Notes under the pieces: model-generated | What the model saw: only the letters and a program-made list of their open reading frames with translations | The model's database searches: none | What the model was told of the DNA's origin: nothing | Shown: positions 8,058-16,393 of the stretch, piece after piece | Position numbering within the stretch: the stretch's first letter is position 1 | How the letters are laid out: each line of letters starts with the position of its first letter | Source of the DNA: Deltaproteobacteria bacterium RIFCSPHIGHO2_02_FULL_44_16 | GTDB taxonomy: Bacteria; UBA10199; 2-02-FULL-44-16 | Reading direction: 5' to 3' | Length of the DNA: 64,000 nucleotides | Assembly: GCA_001798185.1 (NCBI GenBank) | Contig: MGRM01000028.1 | Span: 78,324-142,323, forward strand | Program-made: the position numbers and the translations under genes

Positions 8058-8384
8058 ATGGTTTCCCTTGCCGAAAAAAACTGTATCTCCTGTAAAGGAG
8101 GCGTGGCTCCTCTCAAGGGCGAAGCCCTTCGGCTACTTCAGTGCGATCTGGGAAATAACTGGAACATTGTTGAAGATCATCATCTTGAAAAAGAGTTTTC
8201 TTTCAAGAATTTTAAAGAGGCACTCGCCTTTACTAATAAGATTGGTGCTCTTGCAGAAGAGCAAGGTCATCATCCCGATGTTTTTCTGTCATGGGGAAAA
8301 GTGAAAATTCACATCTGGACGCATAAAATTGATGGTTTAACTGAAAACGATTTTATTCTGGCAGCCAAGATTGATCAGCTTTGA
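8058..8384 (+). CDS. phhB: Pterin-4a-carbinolamine dehydratase (PhhB/PCD)
   Basis: A 108-residue 4a-hydroxytetrahydrobiopterin dehydratase, which recycles the pterin cofactor of aromatic amino-acid hydroxylases (or acts as a DcoH-like protein). The family pattern is clear: KNCISCKGGVAPLKGEA at the N-terminus, then EDHHLEKEF, then AEEQGHHPDV with the catalytic His pair H71/H72, then IHIWTHKIDGLTENDF with H88. The start is set at 8058 because the conserved N-terminus begins there. The longer in-frame reading from 7809 would overlap the minus-strand gene and add 83 residues foreign to the family. No aromatic hydroxylase is in the window. Confidence 0.92.
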   Translation: MVSLAEKNCISCKGGVAPLKGEALRLLQCDLGNNWNIVEDHHLEKEFSFKNFKEALAFTNKIGALAEEQGHHPDVFLSWGKVKIHIWTHKIDGLTENDFILAAKIDQL

Positions 8385-8399
8385 CCAGTCTTCTTCTGC

Positions 8400-8660
8400 T
8401 TATTCGTAATGTGTCCACATTCTGATGATTTTGATAATTTTTTCTTCTTTGTAAACCTGATAGACAAGTCGATATTGAATATTGATGCGACGGGAGTAAG
8501 CACCGGTTAAATCACCAAGAAGTTTTTCGTACGGTGGCGGAGTTTGAAATGGATTTTTTTCCAGTAGTTGAAGAAGTTTTTCTGCTTGTGATTTAAGCAC
8601 GGCGTATTTGATTTTGAGAGCGTCTTTTTGAGACTGTTTTGTATAGACCAGTTTCCACAT
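8400..8660 (-). CDS. yoeB: YoeB/Txe-family toxin
   Basis: An 86-residue ribosome-dependent mRNA endonuclease toxin. The family pattern is complete: W-K-L-V-Y at the N-terminus, the PYEKLLGDLTGAYSRRI block containing the catalytic Glu and Arg, YRLVYQV, and the C-terminal RMWTHYE carrying the catalytic His. Its ATG follows the antitoxin TAG with no gap, the usual yefM-yoeB arrangement. Expression should be repressed together with the antitoxin by the YefM-YoeB complex. It appears intact and is probably functional. Confidence 0.93.
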   Translation of the reverse strand: MWKLVYTKQSQKDALKIKYAVLKSQAEKLLQLLEKNPFQTPPPYEKLLGDLTGAYSRRINIQYRLVYQVYKEEKIIKIIRMWTHYE

Positions 8661-8903
8661 CTACCATTTCAACTTTCGCGAACATTTGCTGAGAGGAGTT
8701 GCGAGCCCCTTTTTGATCGATTCTCGCATTTGAGGCATAGAAGTCAGATAAAGCGTTTCCTGAATCGATTTCCAATCTTCCTCTGAAACCAACACGCCAT
8801 TATTTCTCTTTCCCGTGATGAGTACGGGCTCGTGCGATTCTGCAACGTCGTCAAGGAGACGATAGAGATCACTTCTCGCTTGGCTGGCTGTTCTGCTACC
8901 CAT
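8661..8903 (-). CDS. yefM: YefM/Phd-family antitoxin
   Basis: An 80-residue antitoxin that neutralises the adjoining YoeB toxin and represses the operon. The N-terminal DNA-binding part shows the family pattern SQARSDLYRLLDDVAESHEPVLITGKRNNGVLVSEEDW; the C-terminal third is the flexible toxin-binding arm. A Shine-Dalgarno GAGGAG lies six bases before the start at 8903. Its promoter contains an inverted repeat suitable for YefM binding. Confidence 0.93.
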   Translation of the reverse strand: MGSRTASQARSDLYRLLDDVAESHEPVLITGKRNNGVLVSEEDWKSIQETLYLTSMPQMRESIKKGLATPLSKCSRKLKW

Positions 8904-8923
8904 AAAATCTCCTCTCGGAAGAG

Positions 8924-8952
8924 ATCGTACGTTATTACGTACGTCATGTCAA
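8924..8952 (-). promoter_or_regulatory. yefM-yoeB promoter with operator
   Basis: On the minus strand a perfect -35 TTGACA (8952-8947) and a -10 TACGAT (8929-8924) are spaced 17 bases apart. An inverted repeat with 7-base arms, CGTACGT and ACGTACG, spans 8926-8943 and overlaps the -10 and spacer. This is the expected position for autorepression by the antitoxin-toxin complex. Confidence 0.78.
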
Positions 8953-9014
8953 TGAGGATTTTTGATGATAGGCAACCTTTTTCATCTTCATCCGATAATC
9001 CTTATGGAGGATGT

Positions 9015-9443
9015 ATGGGATTACTCAATATTGATACCGCATTCCTTGCAGGTTTTCGGGGCAAAGCTTTTGCAGAAACGCTCCGAGTCACATTTCGTCC
9101 GCTTCAGTCTCAGAAGGATCCTGTAGTCGTCGAGCTCGGAGCGCAGGGGACGGTATGGACCGAGGCAGATAAAGGTGGAATGGCCGTTCAGTTTCTTGCG
9201 GGTCTTCGAATTCAACCCTTTTCATTTGGCTATCTTGCTTTCTGGTTGGGCGTTGGCGGTGGAGCCAATGAAAGAGATACAGGACATGCCCTCTCTTTCG
9301 CGGGGCGAGTTGGCTTTGATATATTTCACGACATTCTTTCTGGTGAAATTGCTCTCAGTCACGAAGTTTTTAATCACGGTCCAAATACTATGGTGAGTAA
9401 CACTCAAGCTCTTACCGGCTTTGCCTTTCATATCGATCTGTAA
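9015..9443 (+). CDS. Hypothetical protein, possibly beta-rich (weakly PagL-like C-terminus)
   Basis: A 142-residue protein read divergently from the yefM-yoeB pair. Start 9015 is chosen for a GGAGG four bases upstream; a longer reading to 8832 would run through the yefM promoter and coding region. The pattern of alternating hydrophobic residues with Gly (LGVGGGANER, LSGEIALSHEVFNHGPNT, final GFAFHIDL) suggests a small barrel or sheet protein. The HEVFNHGPNT region loosely recalls the His-Ser site of lipid A deacylase PagL, but no signal peptide is seen. Low certainty on function. Confidence 0.5.
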   Translation: MGLLNIDTAFLAGFRGKAFAETLRVTFRPLQSQKDPVVVELGAQGTVWTEADKGGMAVQFLAGLRIQPFSFGYLAFWLGVGGGANERDTGHALSFAGRVGFDIFHDILSGEIALSHEVFNHGPNTMVSNTQALTGFAFHIDL

Positions 9444-9506
9444 TCTTTTCATTTCTTGAAGAGAAGTACTTGCAATTCCCCACAACATCTTTAAAGAACT
9501 CTTCTT

Positions 9507-11027
9507 ATGAACGACCCAAAAATCAAAAAACTTTATCGCCAATGCTATGAGCAGATGCGGACCATTGCGATCCTTGGTGACACACAACAACTTCTCGGCT
9601 GGGATCGTGAAACCATGATGCCCAAAAAAGGGGCTGCCAATCGTGCCGAACAAATGGCGGTCATGACAGCTCTTCTTCATGAACGCGCCACCGCGCCAGA
9701 GATTGGAGAAACGCTTCAGACTTTAAATGCAGCGACGAATACACTTTCAAGTGGAGAGCGTGCCAACGTGCGCGAATGGTTGCGCGACTATGAAAAAATA
9801 GTAAAAATTCCAAAAGCATTAGCCACTGAAATTTCACGTACGACATCTCGTGCACACGATGTTTGGATTGAAGCGCGGCAGAAAAAAGATTTTTCTCTCT
9901 TTGCTCCATGGCTCTCTAAAATTATCAAACTCTCGACAGAAAGAGCAGAAGCTATTGGATACACTGGCTCACGTTATAATGCTCTTCTCGATGGATTCGA
10001 ACCATACATGACAGTGGATGAGCTCGATCCGATTTTGGATGATGTTCGTCGTCACACTCTTTCTTTTCTCGAAGCTATTTGTCATTCCACGATAAAAGCG
10101 AAGACTTCATTTCTACATAAACGTTATCCTATTCCACAGCAGGAAGCTGTCAGTCGCATGATTATGGAGCGAATTGGACTGACATCAGATGGGACTCGTC
10201 TTGATCGAGCTGTCCATCCATTTTGCAGCGGAGCACATCCTGATGATGTTCGTATGACGACACGGTATTCTGAAATAAACTTCCCACAGTCGATATCGAC
10301 GGTCATGCACGAAGGGGGACATGCGATCTATCAACAGCAGCTCGATATTCAGCATTTTGGAACCCCCCTTGCTGATCCTATCTCGCTTGGTATTCACGAA
10401 TCGCAATCCCGCACATGGGAACATTTAGTTGGGAGCAGTTGGGCTTTCACTTCGTTTCTGTTTCCGAAATTGAAAAAACTTTTCCCGCAGCAACTTCAAT
10501 ATGTGAAGGCGCGTGATTATTATAAAGCTGTCAATTCAGTACAGCCGAGTTTCATTCGTGTTGATTCCGATGAAGTGACGTACAATCTCCACATTGTGCT
10601 TCGTTATGAACTTGAACGAGGATTATTTGAAGGAAAGATAAAGGTGAAAGATTTGCCAGCGCTCTGGAATGAAAAGATGAAAAAATATTTAGGTATTATT
10701 CCTCACAATGATGCTCTTGGGGTTCTTCAAGATACGCACTGGTCCTGGGGAGCTTTTGGATATTTCCCAACCTATACGCTTGGGAATCTGTATGCTGCAC
10801 AATTTTGGACAAAAATTCAGAAGGATCTTCCAGATATTGAAGATCAGATACGCAAAGGAAAGTTTCAACCTTTGCGCGAATGGCTTCGTAAAAACATTCA
10901 CACGCACGGGCGTCGTTATAGTGCAAGTGAACTGGTGAAGCGTGTGACGGGGAAGCCGTTGTCATCGCAATATTTTGTTGATTACATCAAAAAGAAGTAC
11001 GGTGAGATTTATGACATCTCTTTGTAG
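9507..11027 (+). CDS. Carboxypeptidase Taq (peptidase family M32)
   Basis: Zinc metallocarboxypeptidase of 506 residues that removes C-terminal amino acids. The family's motifs are all present: HPFCSGAHPDDVRMTTRY, the zinc-binding HEGGH (H268-H272), the third ligand in GIHESQSRTWE (E298), VTYNLHIVLRYELER, and DTHWSWGAFGYFPTYTLGN. The N-terminal coiled region, with GWDRETMMPKKG, is also typical. It is cytoplasmic, with no signal peptide. The stop codon TAG (11025-11027) lies inside the terminal inverted repeat of a MITE-like element, so the last few bases of the gene coincide with the insertion edge. Confidence 0.96.
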   Translation: MNDPKIKKLYRQCYEQMRTIAILGDTQQLLGWDRETMMPKKGAANRAEQMAVMTALLHERATAPEIGETLQTLNAATNTLSSGERANVREWLRDYEKIVKIPKALATEISRTTSRAHDVWIEARQKKDFSLFAPWLSKIIKLSTERAEAIGYTGSRYNALLDGFEPYMTVDELDPILDDVRRHTLSFLEAICHSTIKAKTSFLHKRYPIPQQEAVSRMIMERIGLTSDGTRLDRAVHPFCSGAHPDDVRMTTRYSEINFPQSISTVMHEGGHAIYQQQLDIQHFGTPLADPISLGIHESQSRTWEHLVGSSWAFTSFLFPKLKKLFPQQLQYVKARDYYKAVNSVQPSFIRVDSDEVTYNLHIVLRYELERGLFEGKIKVKDLPALWNEKMKKYLGIIPHNDALGVLQDTHWSWGAFGYFPTYTLGNLYAAQFWTKIQKDLPDIEDQIRKGKFQPLREWLRKNIHTHGRRYSASELVKRVTGKPLSSQYFVDYIKKKYGEIYDISL

Positions 11028-11161
11028 AGTTCATTTCAAAACATTACTCTTTGTAACGGGTCCTGCCGCTTGCGGTGTTCTGGTCTCCCGCATAACACGG
11101 GAACCCTCCAGAACAACCTCCAGCGTCACCCGTATCTCATCAGTTTTGAAATGAACTCTAC
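11024..11161. repeat. 138-bp MITE-like element with perfect 19-bp terminal inverted repeats
   Basis: The ends are GTAGAGTTCATTTCAAAAC at 11024-11042 and its exact complement at 11143-11161. The core (about 11054-11133) starts GGGTCCTGCCGC and ends GCGTCACCC, with inner hairpins. A related copy is at 15711-15839 and a core-only relative at 39994-40072. There is no coding capacity. The left repeat contains the stop codon of the M32 carboxypeptidase gene. Confidence 0.9.
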
Positions 11162-11176
11162 TGAAGGGCTTTCACG

Positions 11177-13171
11177 ATGAATGTTGATCAATTAGCAATA
11201 AATACAATACGCACCCTTTCGATGGACGCTGTCCAAAAGGCGAACTCGGGCCATCCAGGAACACCAATGGCGCTCGCACCTCTGTCGCATCTTCTCTGGA
11301 GCCGTTTTCTTCGTTTTAATCCTGAAAATCCCCATTGGTATAATCGCGATCGCTTTGTTCTTTCCTGCGGGCATGCATCAATGTTGCTCTATGCGCAGCT
11401 TCATCTCGCGGGTTTTGATCTTCCATTGGAAGAGATCAAAAATTTTCGCCAGTGGAAAAGTAAAACTCCAGGCCATCCTGAATATGGCCATACTCCTGGT
11501 GTAGAAACAACCACCGGACCTCTTGGACAAGGGTTTGGAAATGCAGTCGGGATGGCGATTGCAGAAGCGCATTTGGCTGCAAAGTTTAATCGAAAAGATT
11601 TTCGTATCGTTGATCACGAAACCTATGTTCTCTGCAGTGACGGCGATCTCATGGAGGGAGTGGCTTCTGAAGCGGCCTCACTTGCGGGTTTCCTCAAACT
11701 CGGAAGACTGATTGCCTTTTATGATGACAATAAAATTACGATCGATGGTTCCACGGATCTTGCCTTTGGAGAAAATGTGGGGAAACGATTTGAAGCATAC
11801 GGATGGCATGTGGAACATGCGGATGATGCGAATGATTTGGGCAAATTAGAGAGAGCTCTTCAGAGTGCAAAAGAAGAAGGGGCGAAGCCCTCGCTGATTA
11901 TTGTTCGATCTCACATTGCCTATGGCAGTCCTAACAAACAGGATACATCTGCGGCGCATGGCGCAGCGCTTGGAGAAGAAGAGGTAAAACTCACAAAGCA
12001 AGCGTACGGTTGGCCAGATGAGACGTTTGTTGTTCCAGAAGAAGTGAAAAGTTTTTACGAAAAAGTTGCTGCTGAAGGAATGAGAAAAGAAGAGAAGTGG
12101 AAAGCTCTTTTTGATCGGTATCGAAATGAATATCCTGAACTTGCTGCTGAATGTGAACGTGTGATGCAAGGGAAGCTTCCGGCGAATGCAGAAAAAGAAT
12201 GGCCTCAAATCGATACGACAAAAAATCCAGCGACACGAAGTGTGTCGCATTCCCTTCTTCAACACGCTGCGAAAATTTTTCCTGAACTCATTGGAGGTTC
12301 GGCTGATCTTGCCGTTTCTAATTTAACGTTCGTCAAAGAGGAAAAAGATTTTTCATCGCAGTCACGTGAAGGACGCAATCTTCATTTTGGCATTCGCGAA
12401 CATGGAATGGCAGCTATCGTGAATGGAATCGCACTGCATGGTGGACTTCTTCCGTATGCGGCGACATTTCTTGTTTTTACTGACTATATGCGTCCCTCCA
12501 TTCGGCTTGCCGCTCTGATGAATATTCCGACACGCTATATTTTTACGCACGATTCCATTGGTCTCGGAGAAGATGGGCCTACCCATCAGCCAATCGAGCA
12601 TCTTATGTCGTTGAGGATGATTCCCAACATGACGGTTATTCGCCCCGCTGATGCAGCAGAGACGCTTGGCGCTTGGAAGTATATGACGATGTATCGAAAG
12701 GGACCGGTGGCGCTTGTGCTGACGCGCCAGGGAGTGCAGCATCTTTCAACGACTTCAGCAGAGAATGTGGAAAAAGGAGCCTATGTCGTTGCAGAAACAA
12801 AAGGAAAAGAGCTTACGCTCATTCTTGTTGCCACAGGTTCTGAAGTATCACTTGCGCACGAAGCTTTTTTACAATTAGAGCAAGATGGCATTGGAGTTCG
12901 TCTCGTCAGCATGCCGTCGTGGGAACTTTTCTTTCAGCAATCAGAGTTTTATCAACAAGAGATTTTCCCAGATCATGTGCCGCTTCGTCTCTCCATTGAA
13001 GCAGGGACAACCTTTGGATGGGAAAAAGTTGTTGGTGAACGAGGTGATTCCATTGGCCTTGATCACTTTGGAGCAAGCGCTCCCGCCAATATTCTTTTCG
13101 AGCAATTTGGATTTACAGTTAGCAATATTGTCACCCGTGCAAAAAAGCTCTTGAGTTCGTCTTTTTCCTGA
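11177..13171 (+). CDS. tkt: Transketolase
   Basis: Thiamine-diphosphate-dependent enzyme of the pentose phosphate pathway, transferring two-carbon ketol units (e.g. xylulose-5-P to ribose-5-P). At 664 residues it is the standard bacterial length. Motifs are [15 protein letters not shown] near residue 22, the ThDP/Mg-binding CSDGDLMEG at about 152-160, [11 protein letters not shown], and the pyrimidine-domain [19 protein letters not shown] near residue 457. The C-terminal domain ends in FGWEKVVG...[11 protein letters not shown]. It starts just after the MITE. A short GGGC-GAA-GCCC hairpin lies within the coding sequence at 11880-11890. Confidence 0.97.
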   Translation: MNVDQLAINTIRTLSMDAVQKANSGHPGTPMALAPLSHLLWSRFLRFNPENPHWYNRDRFVLSCGHASMLLYAQLHLAGFDLPLEEIKNFRQWKSKTPGHPEYGHTPGVETTTGPLGQGFGNAVGMAIAEAHLAAKFNRKDFRIVDHETYVLCSDGDLMEGVASEAASLAGFLKLGRLIAFYDDNKITIDGSTDLAFGENVGKRFEAYGWHVEHADDANDLGKLERALQSAKEEGAKPSLIIVRSHIAYGSPNKQDTSAAHGAALGEEEVKLTKQAYGWPDETFVVPEEVKSFYEKVAAEGMRKEEKWKALFDRYRNEYPELAAECERVMQGKLPANAEKEWPQIDTTKNPATRSVSHSLLQHAAKIFPELIGGSADLAVSNLTFVKEEKDFSSQSREGRNLHFGIREHGMAAIVNGIALHGGLLPYAATFLVFTDYMRPSIRLAALMNIPTRYIFTHDSIGLGEDGPTHQPIEHLMSLRMIPNMTVIRPADAAETLGAWKYMTMYRKGPVALVLTRQGVQHLSTTSAENVEKGAYVVAETKGKELTLILVATGSEVSLAHEAFLQLEQDGIGVRLVSMPSWELFFQQSEFYQQEIFPDHVPLRLSIEAGTTFGWEKVVGERGDSIGLDHFGASAPANILFEQFGFTVSNIVTRAKKLLSSSFS

Positions 13172-13217
13172 AGATAATACCTCCACTATTTATTCCACAT
13201 CATCAAAAGGGGGAAAT

Positions 13218-13736
13218 ATGCACAAATGTCCAAGTGTGAAGTGTTTTTTTACCGAGTGTGACTGCTGGTGCAAAATGTCATGCGTGCTCGGAAGTTTTGT
13301 TCTTTTGTTGTTGCGTCTCTATTTTGGTTGGCATTTCTTGATGGCAGGGAAAGGGAAGTTTATGAATACAGAACAAGTGACGGGATTTTTTACCAATCTC
13401 GCCATTCCTTTTCCTCACATTATGGTCTACGTCGTTGCTGCCATTGAAATGATTGGCGGAGCTTTTTTATTGATCGGTTTAGCTGCCCGTTTCGTTTCAA
13501 TTCCTTTATCAGTGACGATGATTGTCGCATTTTTTACGGCACATCTGGAAGCCGTGAAAAATATCTTCAAAGATCCTGAAACTTTTTTTGCGCAGGATCC
13601 ATTTCTCTTTTTACTGACGACACTTTTGGTTCTCTCTTTTGGGCCGGGAATGTTTTCCATCGATTATGTGATCAAAAAGAAATGTTGCCAGAGTGATGTC
13701 GGTTCTTCAGGAACAAAAACAAGTTGTTGTTCATAA
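13218..13736 (+). CDS. DoxX-family membrane protein, Cys-rich ends
   Basis: A 172-residue protein with four predicted membrane helices in DoxX arrangement: LLLRLYFGWHFLMAGKGKF, then IEMIGGAFLLIGLAARFVSIPLSVTMIVAF, then FLFLLTTLLVLSFGPGMFSID. Both ends carry extra cysteines (MHKCPSVKCFFTECDCWCKMSC and KKKCCQ...SCCS), unusual for DoxX and suggestive of metal or thiol chemistry. A strong ribosome-binding site AAAAGGGGGAAAT precedes the ATG. It lies 65 bases upstream of the bufferin precursor gene and reads the same way; DoxX genes are often found in such operons, so a shared role in metal or oxidative stress is plausible. Confidence 0.85.
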   Translation: MHKCPSVKCFFTECDCWCKMSCVLGSFVLLLLRLYFGWHFLMAGKGKFMNTEQVTGFFTNLAIPFPHIMVYVVAAIEMIGGAFLLIGLAARFVSIPLSVTMIVAFFTAHLEAVKNIFKDPETFFAQDPFLFLLTTLLVLSFGPGMFSIDYVIKKKCCQSDVGSSGTKTSCCS

Positions 13737-13801
13737 CAGTTCGTTTCTGTTTGTGTCATGGTGATGCAGGGAAGCAGAACTGATGTGCTTGTGGGGGATT
13801 C

Positions 13802-14074
13802 ATGAAGCGATCATATAAAGGTGCAGTAGTTGCAGCAGCAGTGGCAGGTTTTTTCTTCGCGGGAAAAGCAATTGCGGATAACACCCAACCAACGACAACA
13901 GCAAAAACAGAAACCACCGCAAAGGTAAAATGTTTCGGGGTCAATGAATGTAAAGGTCATAGCGAATGCGCAGGCGCAAAAAATGGATGTCATGGACAAA
14001 ATGGATGCAAAGGGCAGGGTTGGGAAATGATGAAAAAAGAAGATTGTGTAAAAAAGGGTGGAACAGTTAAGTAA
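13802..14074 (+). CDS. bufA: Bufferin-type RiPP precursor (BufA2-like), exported and Cys-rich
   Basis: A 90-residue precursor: an N-terminal Sec signal peptide (about residues 1-25, ending AIA before DN), a Thr/Ala linker, then a core with six cysteines (C44, C50, C56, C63, C69, C82) in the pattern KCFGVNECKGHSEC...CHGQNGCKGQGW. This matches the precursors found with DUF692 enzymes and called bufferins, whose core Cys are oxidised to thiooxazole-type heterocycles and which bind copper in the periplasm (known for Caulobacter homologues). The DUF692 gene begins 7 bases downstream. Initiation context is modest (GTGGGGGATTC). Family placement is firm by context; copper binding here is inference. 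Confidence 0.88.
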   Translation: MKRSYKGAVVAAAVAGFFFAGKAIADNTQPTTTAKTETTAKVKCFGVNECKGHSECAGAKNGCHGQNGCKGQGWEMMKKEDCVKKGGTVK

Positions 14075-14081
14075 GGAACAA

Positions 14082-14942
14082 ATGGAATTTCCTTTTTTAG
14101 GTTTTGGCGTCGGCCTCCGGACCACGCATTATAGTCATATCTTGGAACACTGGCCTCAAATCGATTGGTTTGAGATCATTTCCGAAAACTATATGGTGGA
14201 CGGAGGCCGACCTCTTTATATCCTCGAACAAGTTCAAGAACGCTATCCGCTGGTCATGCATGGAGTTTCACTTTCGATCGGCTCAACAGATCCGCTGAAT
14301 AAAGATTATCTGAAACGTCTCAAAAAACTGGCAGATGTGGTGAAACCAAAATGGATTTCAGATCATCTCTGTTTTGCGTGCACTGGCGGGCATAATTCTC
14401 ATGATCTCTTGCCACTGCCTTATACCGAAGAAGCAATTACGCATGTGGCAAAACGGATTCAACAAGTCCAAGATCATCTGGGGTGTCAGATGCTTCTCGA
14501 AAATGTTTCGAGCTATATGGAATACAAGCATTCCACGATGAGTGAGTGGGAATTTTTAAAAGCGATTGTGGAAGAAGCAGATTGTAAAACGCTTCTGGAT
14601 ATTAATAATATTTATGTGAGTTCTGTGAATCATTCTTTTGATCCGATGAAGTTTATCTCTGCGATTCCACCAGATCGCGTCAAACAGTTTCATTTAGCAG
14701 GACATACGGAATATGAAACGCACTTGCTCGATACCCATGATCACGAAATTAAATCTGAAGTGTGGAAGCTCTACACCAAAGCGCTTGAACGTTTTGGAAA
14801 TATTTCAACGCTCATTGAGTGGGATGATCATATTCCTCCCTTTGAAGAGTTGAAATCGTCCGCAGATAAAGCAAAAAAACTTTATGAAGCCTATGCACAC
14901 GCTCGAACAAACACAGAAACTGGTGTGGCAGCTCATCTCTGA
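14082..14942 (+). CDS. bufB: MNIO-family (DUF692) multinuclear iron oxidase modifying the bufferin
   Basis: TIM-barrel enzyme expected to oxidise precursor cysteines using a di- or tri-iron centre. The 286 residues contain the complete family pattern: GVGLRTTHY, HGVSLSIGSTDPLN (H60), ISDHLCF (D94, H95), HDLLPLPYTEEA, LLENVSSY (E140), LLDINNIYVSSVNHSFDP (D173, N175, H184), FHLAGH (H204), LLDTHDH (D217, H219) and LIEWDDHIP (E246). The start at 14082 is chosen because AAGTAAGGAAC precedes it; a frame-extending ATG at 14058 lies inside the precursor gene. It overlaps the next gene by 59 bases, which implies tight coupling. Confidence 0.94.
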   Translation: MEFPFLGFGVGLRTTHYSHILEHWPQIDWFEIISENYMVDGGRPLYILEQVQERYPLVMHGVSLSIGSTDPLNKDYLKRLKKLADVVKPKWISDHLCFACTGGHNSHDLLPLPYTEEAITHVAKRIQQVQDHLGCQMLLENVSSYMEYKHSTMSEWEFLKAIVEEADCKTLLDINNIYVSSVNHSFDPMKFISAIPPDRVKQFHLAGHTEYETHLLDTHDHEIKSEVWKLYTKALERFGNISTLIEWDDHIPPFEELKSSADKAKKLYEAYAHARTNTETGVAAHL

Positions 14943-15735
14943 TCCTCATGGCGTTCAAGCTGCAATACGAAAGCTTGCTTTATGCGAGCTTCCCATTCAG
15001 GGTGATCACCGTTTAAGCGCTGAGGAGCGGCTCGATATTTATGCGCAGATGTATTTTTTTCGTCTGCTCAATTGCCTTCAAGAAGATTTTCCAGCTGTGA
15101 GAGCATTTCTTGGCTCTGAATCTTTTGCGCATGTGGTGGCGAATTATGTTGGAAGCTTTCCATCAGAACACTGGTCGCTTCGTTATGCAGGTGCAAGACT
15201 TCCCGATTTTTTGAAGAGTACGGAATATCATCAGATATCGCCTTTTCTTTCTGATCTTGCTCGTTTTGAATGGCAACTTTTAGATGTGATCGATGCTCCT
15301 GATGCAAAACTTCTTTCGCAAAATCGCTTGGCAGAAATTTCTCCTGAGATGTGGGAGAAAATAAAATTTTCTCTTCTTCCTTCATGTCGTCTTCTTTCTC
15401 TTTCATGGGAGACGGCGCCTCTTTACGAAGGGCTGCGCCCCTCTCTGGGGAGTACAGTAGAAAAAGAAGAAATCATGACTCCAGTAAAACAAGAAGTGAC
15501 GTATCTCATATGGCGTCCTCAGTTTGACGTGAAATATCGTGTGGTTGACGGTCTTGAGCATGAACTCCTCGCGCTCCTTCACAATGGGGTGACGTTTGGG
15601 GAACTCTGTGAAAAAGCATATGACGCTCTTGGGAATGTTGGAGTGACCAACACTGCGCAACTATTGCAAGGCTGGATTAAAGATGGTTTGTTAACGAACC
15701 TTGATGAAGCGTTCTATTTCAAAACTGACAAATGA
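14884..15735 (+). CDS. bufC: DUF2063-family partner protein (BufC-like)
   Basis: A 283-residue protein. DUF2063 proteins accompany DUF692 enzymes and are thought to bind the precursor leader and present it to the oxidase. The N-terminal domain shows the family pattern LSAEERLDIYAQMYFFRLLNCLQEDFPAVRAFLG and the later VANYVGSFPSEHWSLRYAGARLPDFL. The C-terminal half (ITYLIWRP..., LLALLHNGVTFGELCEKA) resembles a small winged-helix recognition domain. It overlaps bufB by 59 bases. The last nine residues (FYFKTDK and neighbours) and the stop are encoded by the left terminal repeat of a MITE-like element, so the native C-terminus may have been replaced. Confidence 0.88.
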   Translation: MKPMHTLEQTQKLVWQLISDPHGVQAAIRKLALCELPIQGDHRLSAEERLDIYAQMYFFRLLNCLQEDFPAVRAFLGSESFAHVVANYVGSFPSEHWSLRYAGARLPDFLKSTEYHQISPFLSDLARFEWQLLDVIDAPDAKLLSQNRLAEISPEMWEKIKFSLLPSCRLLSLSWETAPLYEGLRPSLGSTVEKEEIMTPVKQEVTYLIWRPQFDVKYRVVDGLEHELLALLHNGVTFGELCEKAYDALGNVGVTNTAQLLQGWIKDGLLTNLDEAFYFKTDK

Positions 15736-15839
15736 TTGGGGTGGCACCGACGACGGATCCCAGGGGTGCCCCGCGTTAGCGGGGAGGTGGAACGTCGGAG
15801 GTGACAGGACCCGTATCAGAAAATGTTTTGAAATAGAAC
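15711..15839. repeat. 129-bp MITE-like element, second copy, at the bufC 3' end
   Basis: Perfect 15-bp terminal repeats, GTTCTATTTCAAAAC at 15711-15725 and its complement at 15825-15839, similar to the inner part of the 19-bp repeats at 11024-11161. The core is related in the opposite orientation (GGGTGGCACC... to ...GACAGGACCCG). It supplies the last codons and stop of bufC. Confidence 0.82.
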
Positions 15840-15911
15840 TCTTATAACAAGTTTATTGACAATCGTCCCTGTTCTCTCTTATGCATCCCCTGTATCTGAA
15901 AGGAGTCCATT

Positions 15912-16331
15912 ATGTTTGCAGCTTCAGGTTGTGGTTCGTGTGGTTGTCACTCTGCGGAGGAGACACCAAAAGTAGAGCAAAAAGAGACAGCACCTCTTGA
16001 GGGCGGAACGCTTACGATTACCGCAAAAGCGGGTGAAAAGGTGAAAGGCTTCATGGATCAAATGCCAGGAGCCCAGGGAAAATTGTTGCGCATTGCGATT
16101 CGTGCAGGTGGCTGTTCAGGCTATTCCTATGATTTTGTTTTTGATGCGAAACGCGAAGGGGATCAAGAATTCCCAGCTGGCGATGTTTCTGTCATTGTTG
16201 ATTCCATGAGCATGAAGCTTTTAAATGGAAGCACCATTGATTATCTTGAAACCATGCAGGGTGCTGGTTTTGTGGTCGAAAATCCAAACTCGAGCGGTGG
16301 CTGTGGTTGCGGTTCATCTTTTTCAGCTTAA
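15912..16331 (+). CDS. A-type iron-sulfur carrier (IscA/ErpA/HesB family) with Cys-rich N-terminus
   Basis: Carrier protein delivering FeS clusters to apo-enzymes. The HesB domain occupies about residues 31-139, with the conserved Cys in RAGGCSGYSYDF and the C-terminal GGCGCGSSFSA pair. Unlike typical A-type proteins (about 110 residues) it has a 30-residue N-terminal extension starting MFAASGCGSCGCHSAEE with three extra Cys, which could bind metal. AAAGGAGTCC precedes the start. It is followed by a strong hairpin terminator. It lies downstream of the bufferin operon and the MITE; whether it is co-regulated with bufferin is unclear. Confidence 0.9.
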   Translation: MFAASGCGSCGCHSAEETPKVEQKETAPLEGGTLTITAKAGEKVKGFMDQMPGAQGKLLRIAIRAGGCSGYSYDFVFDAKREGDQEFPAGDVSVIVDSMSMKLLNGSTIDYLETMQGAGFVVENPNSSGGCGCGSSFSA

Positions 16332-16353
16332 CAAATGTGAAAGATGTTTATTC

Positions 16354-16380
16354 AAGAGCCGACATTTTGTCGGCTCTTTG
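16354..16380 (+). terminator. Hairpin terminator after the A-type carrier gene
   Basis: An 11-bp perfect stem, AAGAGCCGACA at 16354-16364 and TGTCGGCTCTT at 16368-16378, with a 3-base TTT loop. The following T-tract is short (TTG), so it is a strong hairpin but a modest terminator. Confidence 0.7.
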
Positions 16381-16393
16381 TCATTCATACGAT

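Noticed and set aside
6708..8903. Duplicated gene ends around the NTase and yefM-yoeB modules, as at smc and ald
   Set aside because: The ends of the YyaL-like and dehydratase genes do not recur on the far side of these modules.
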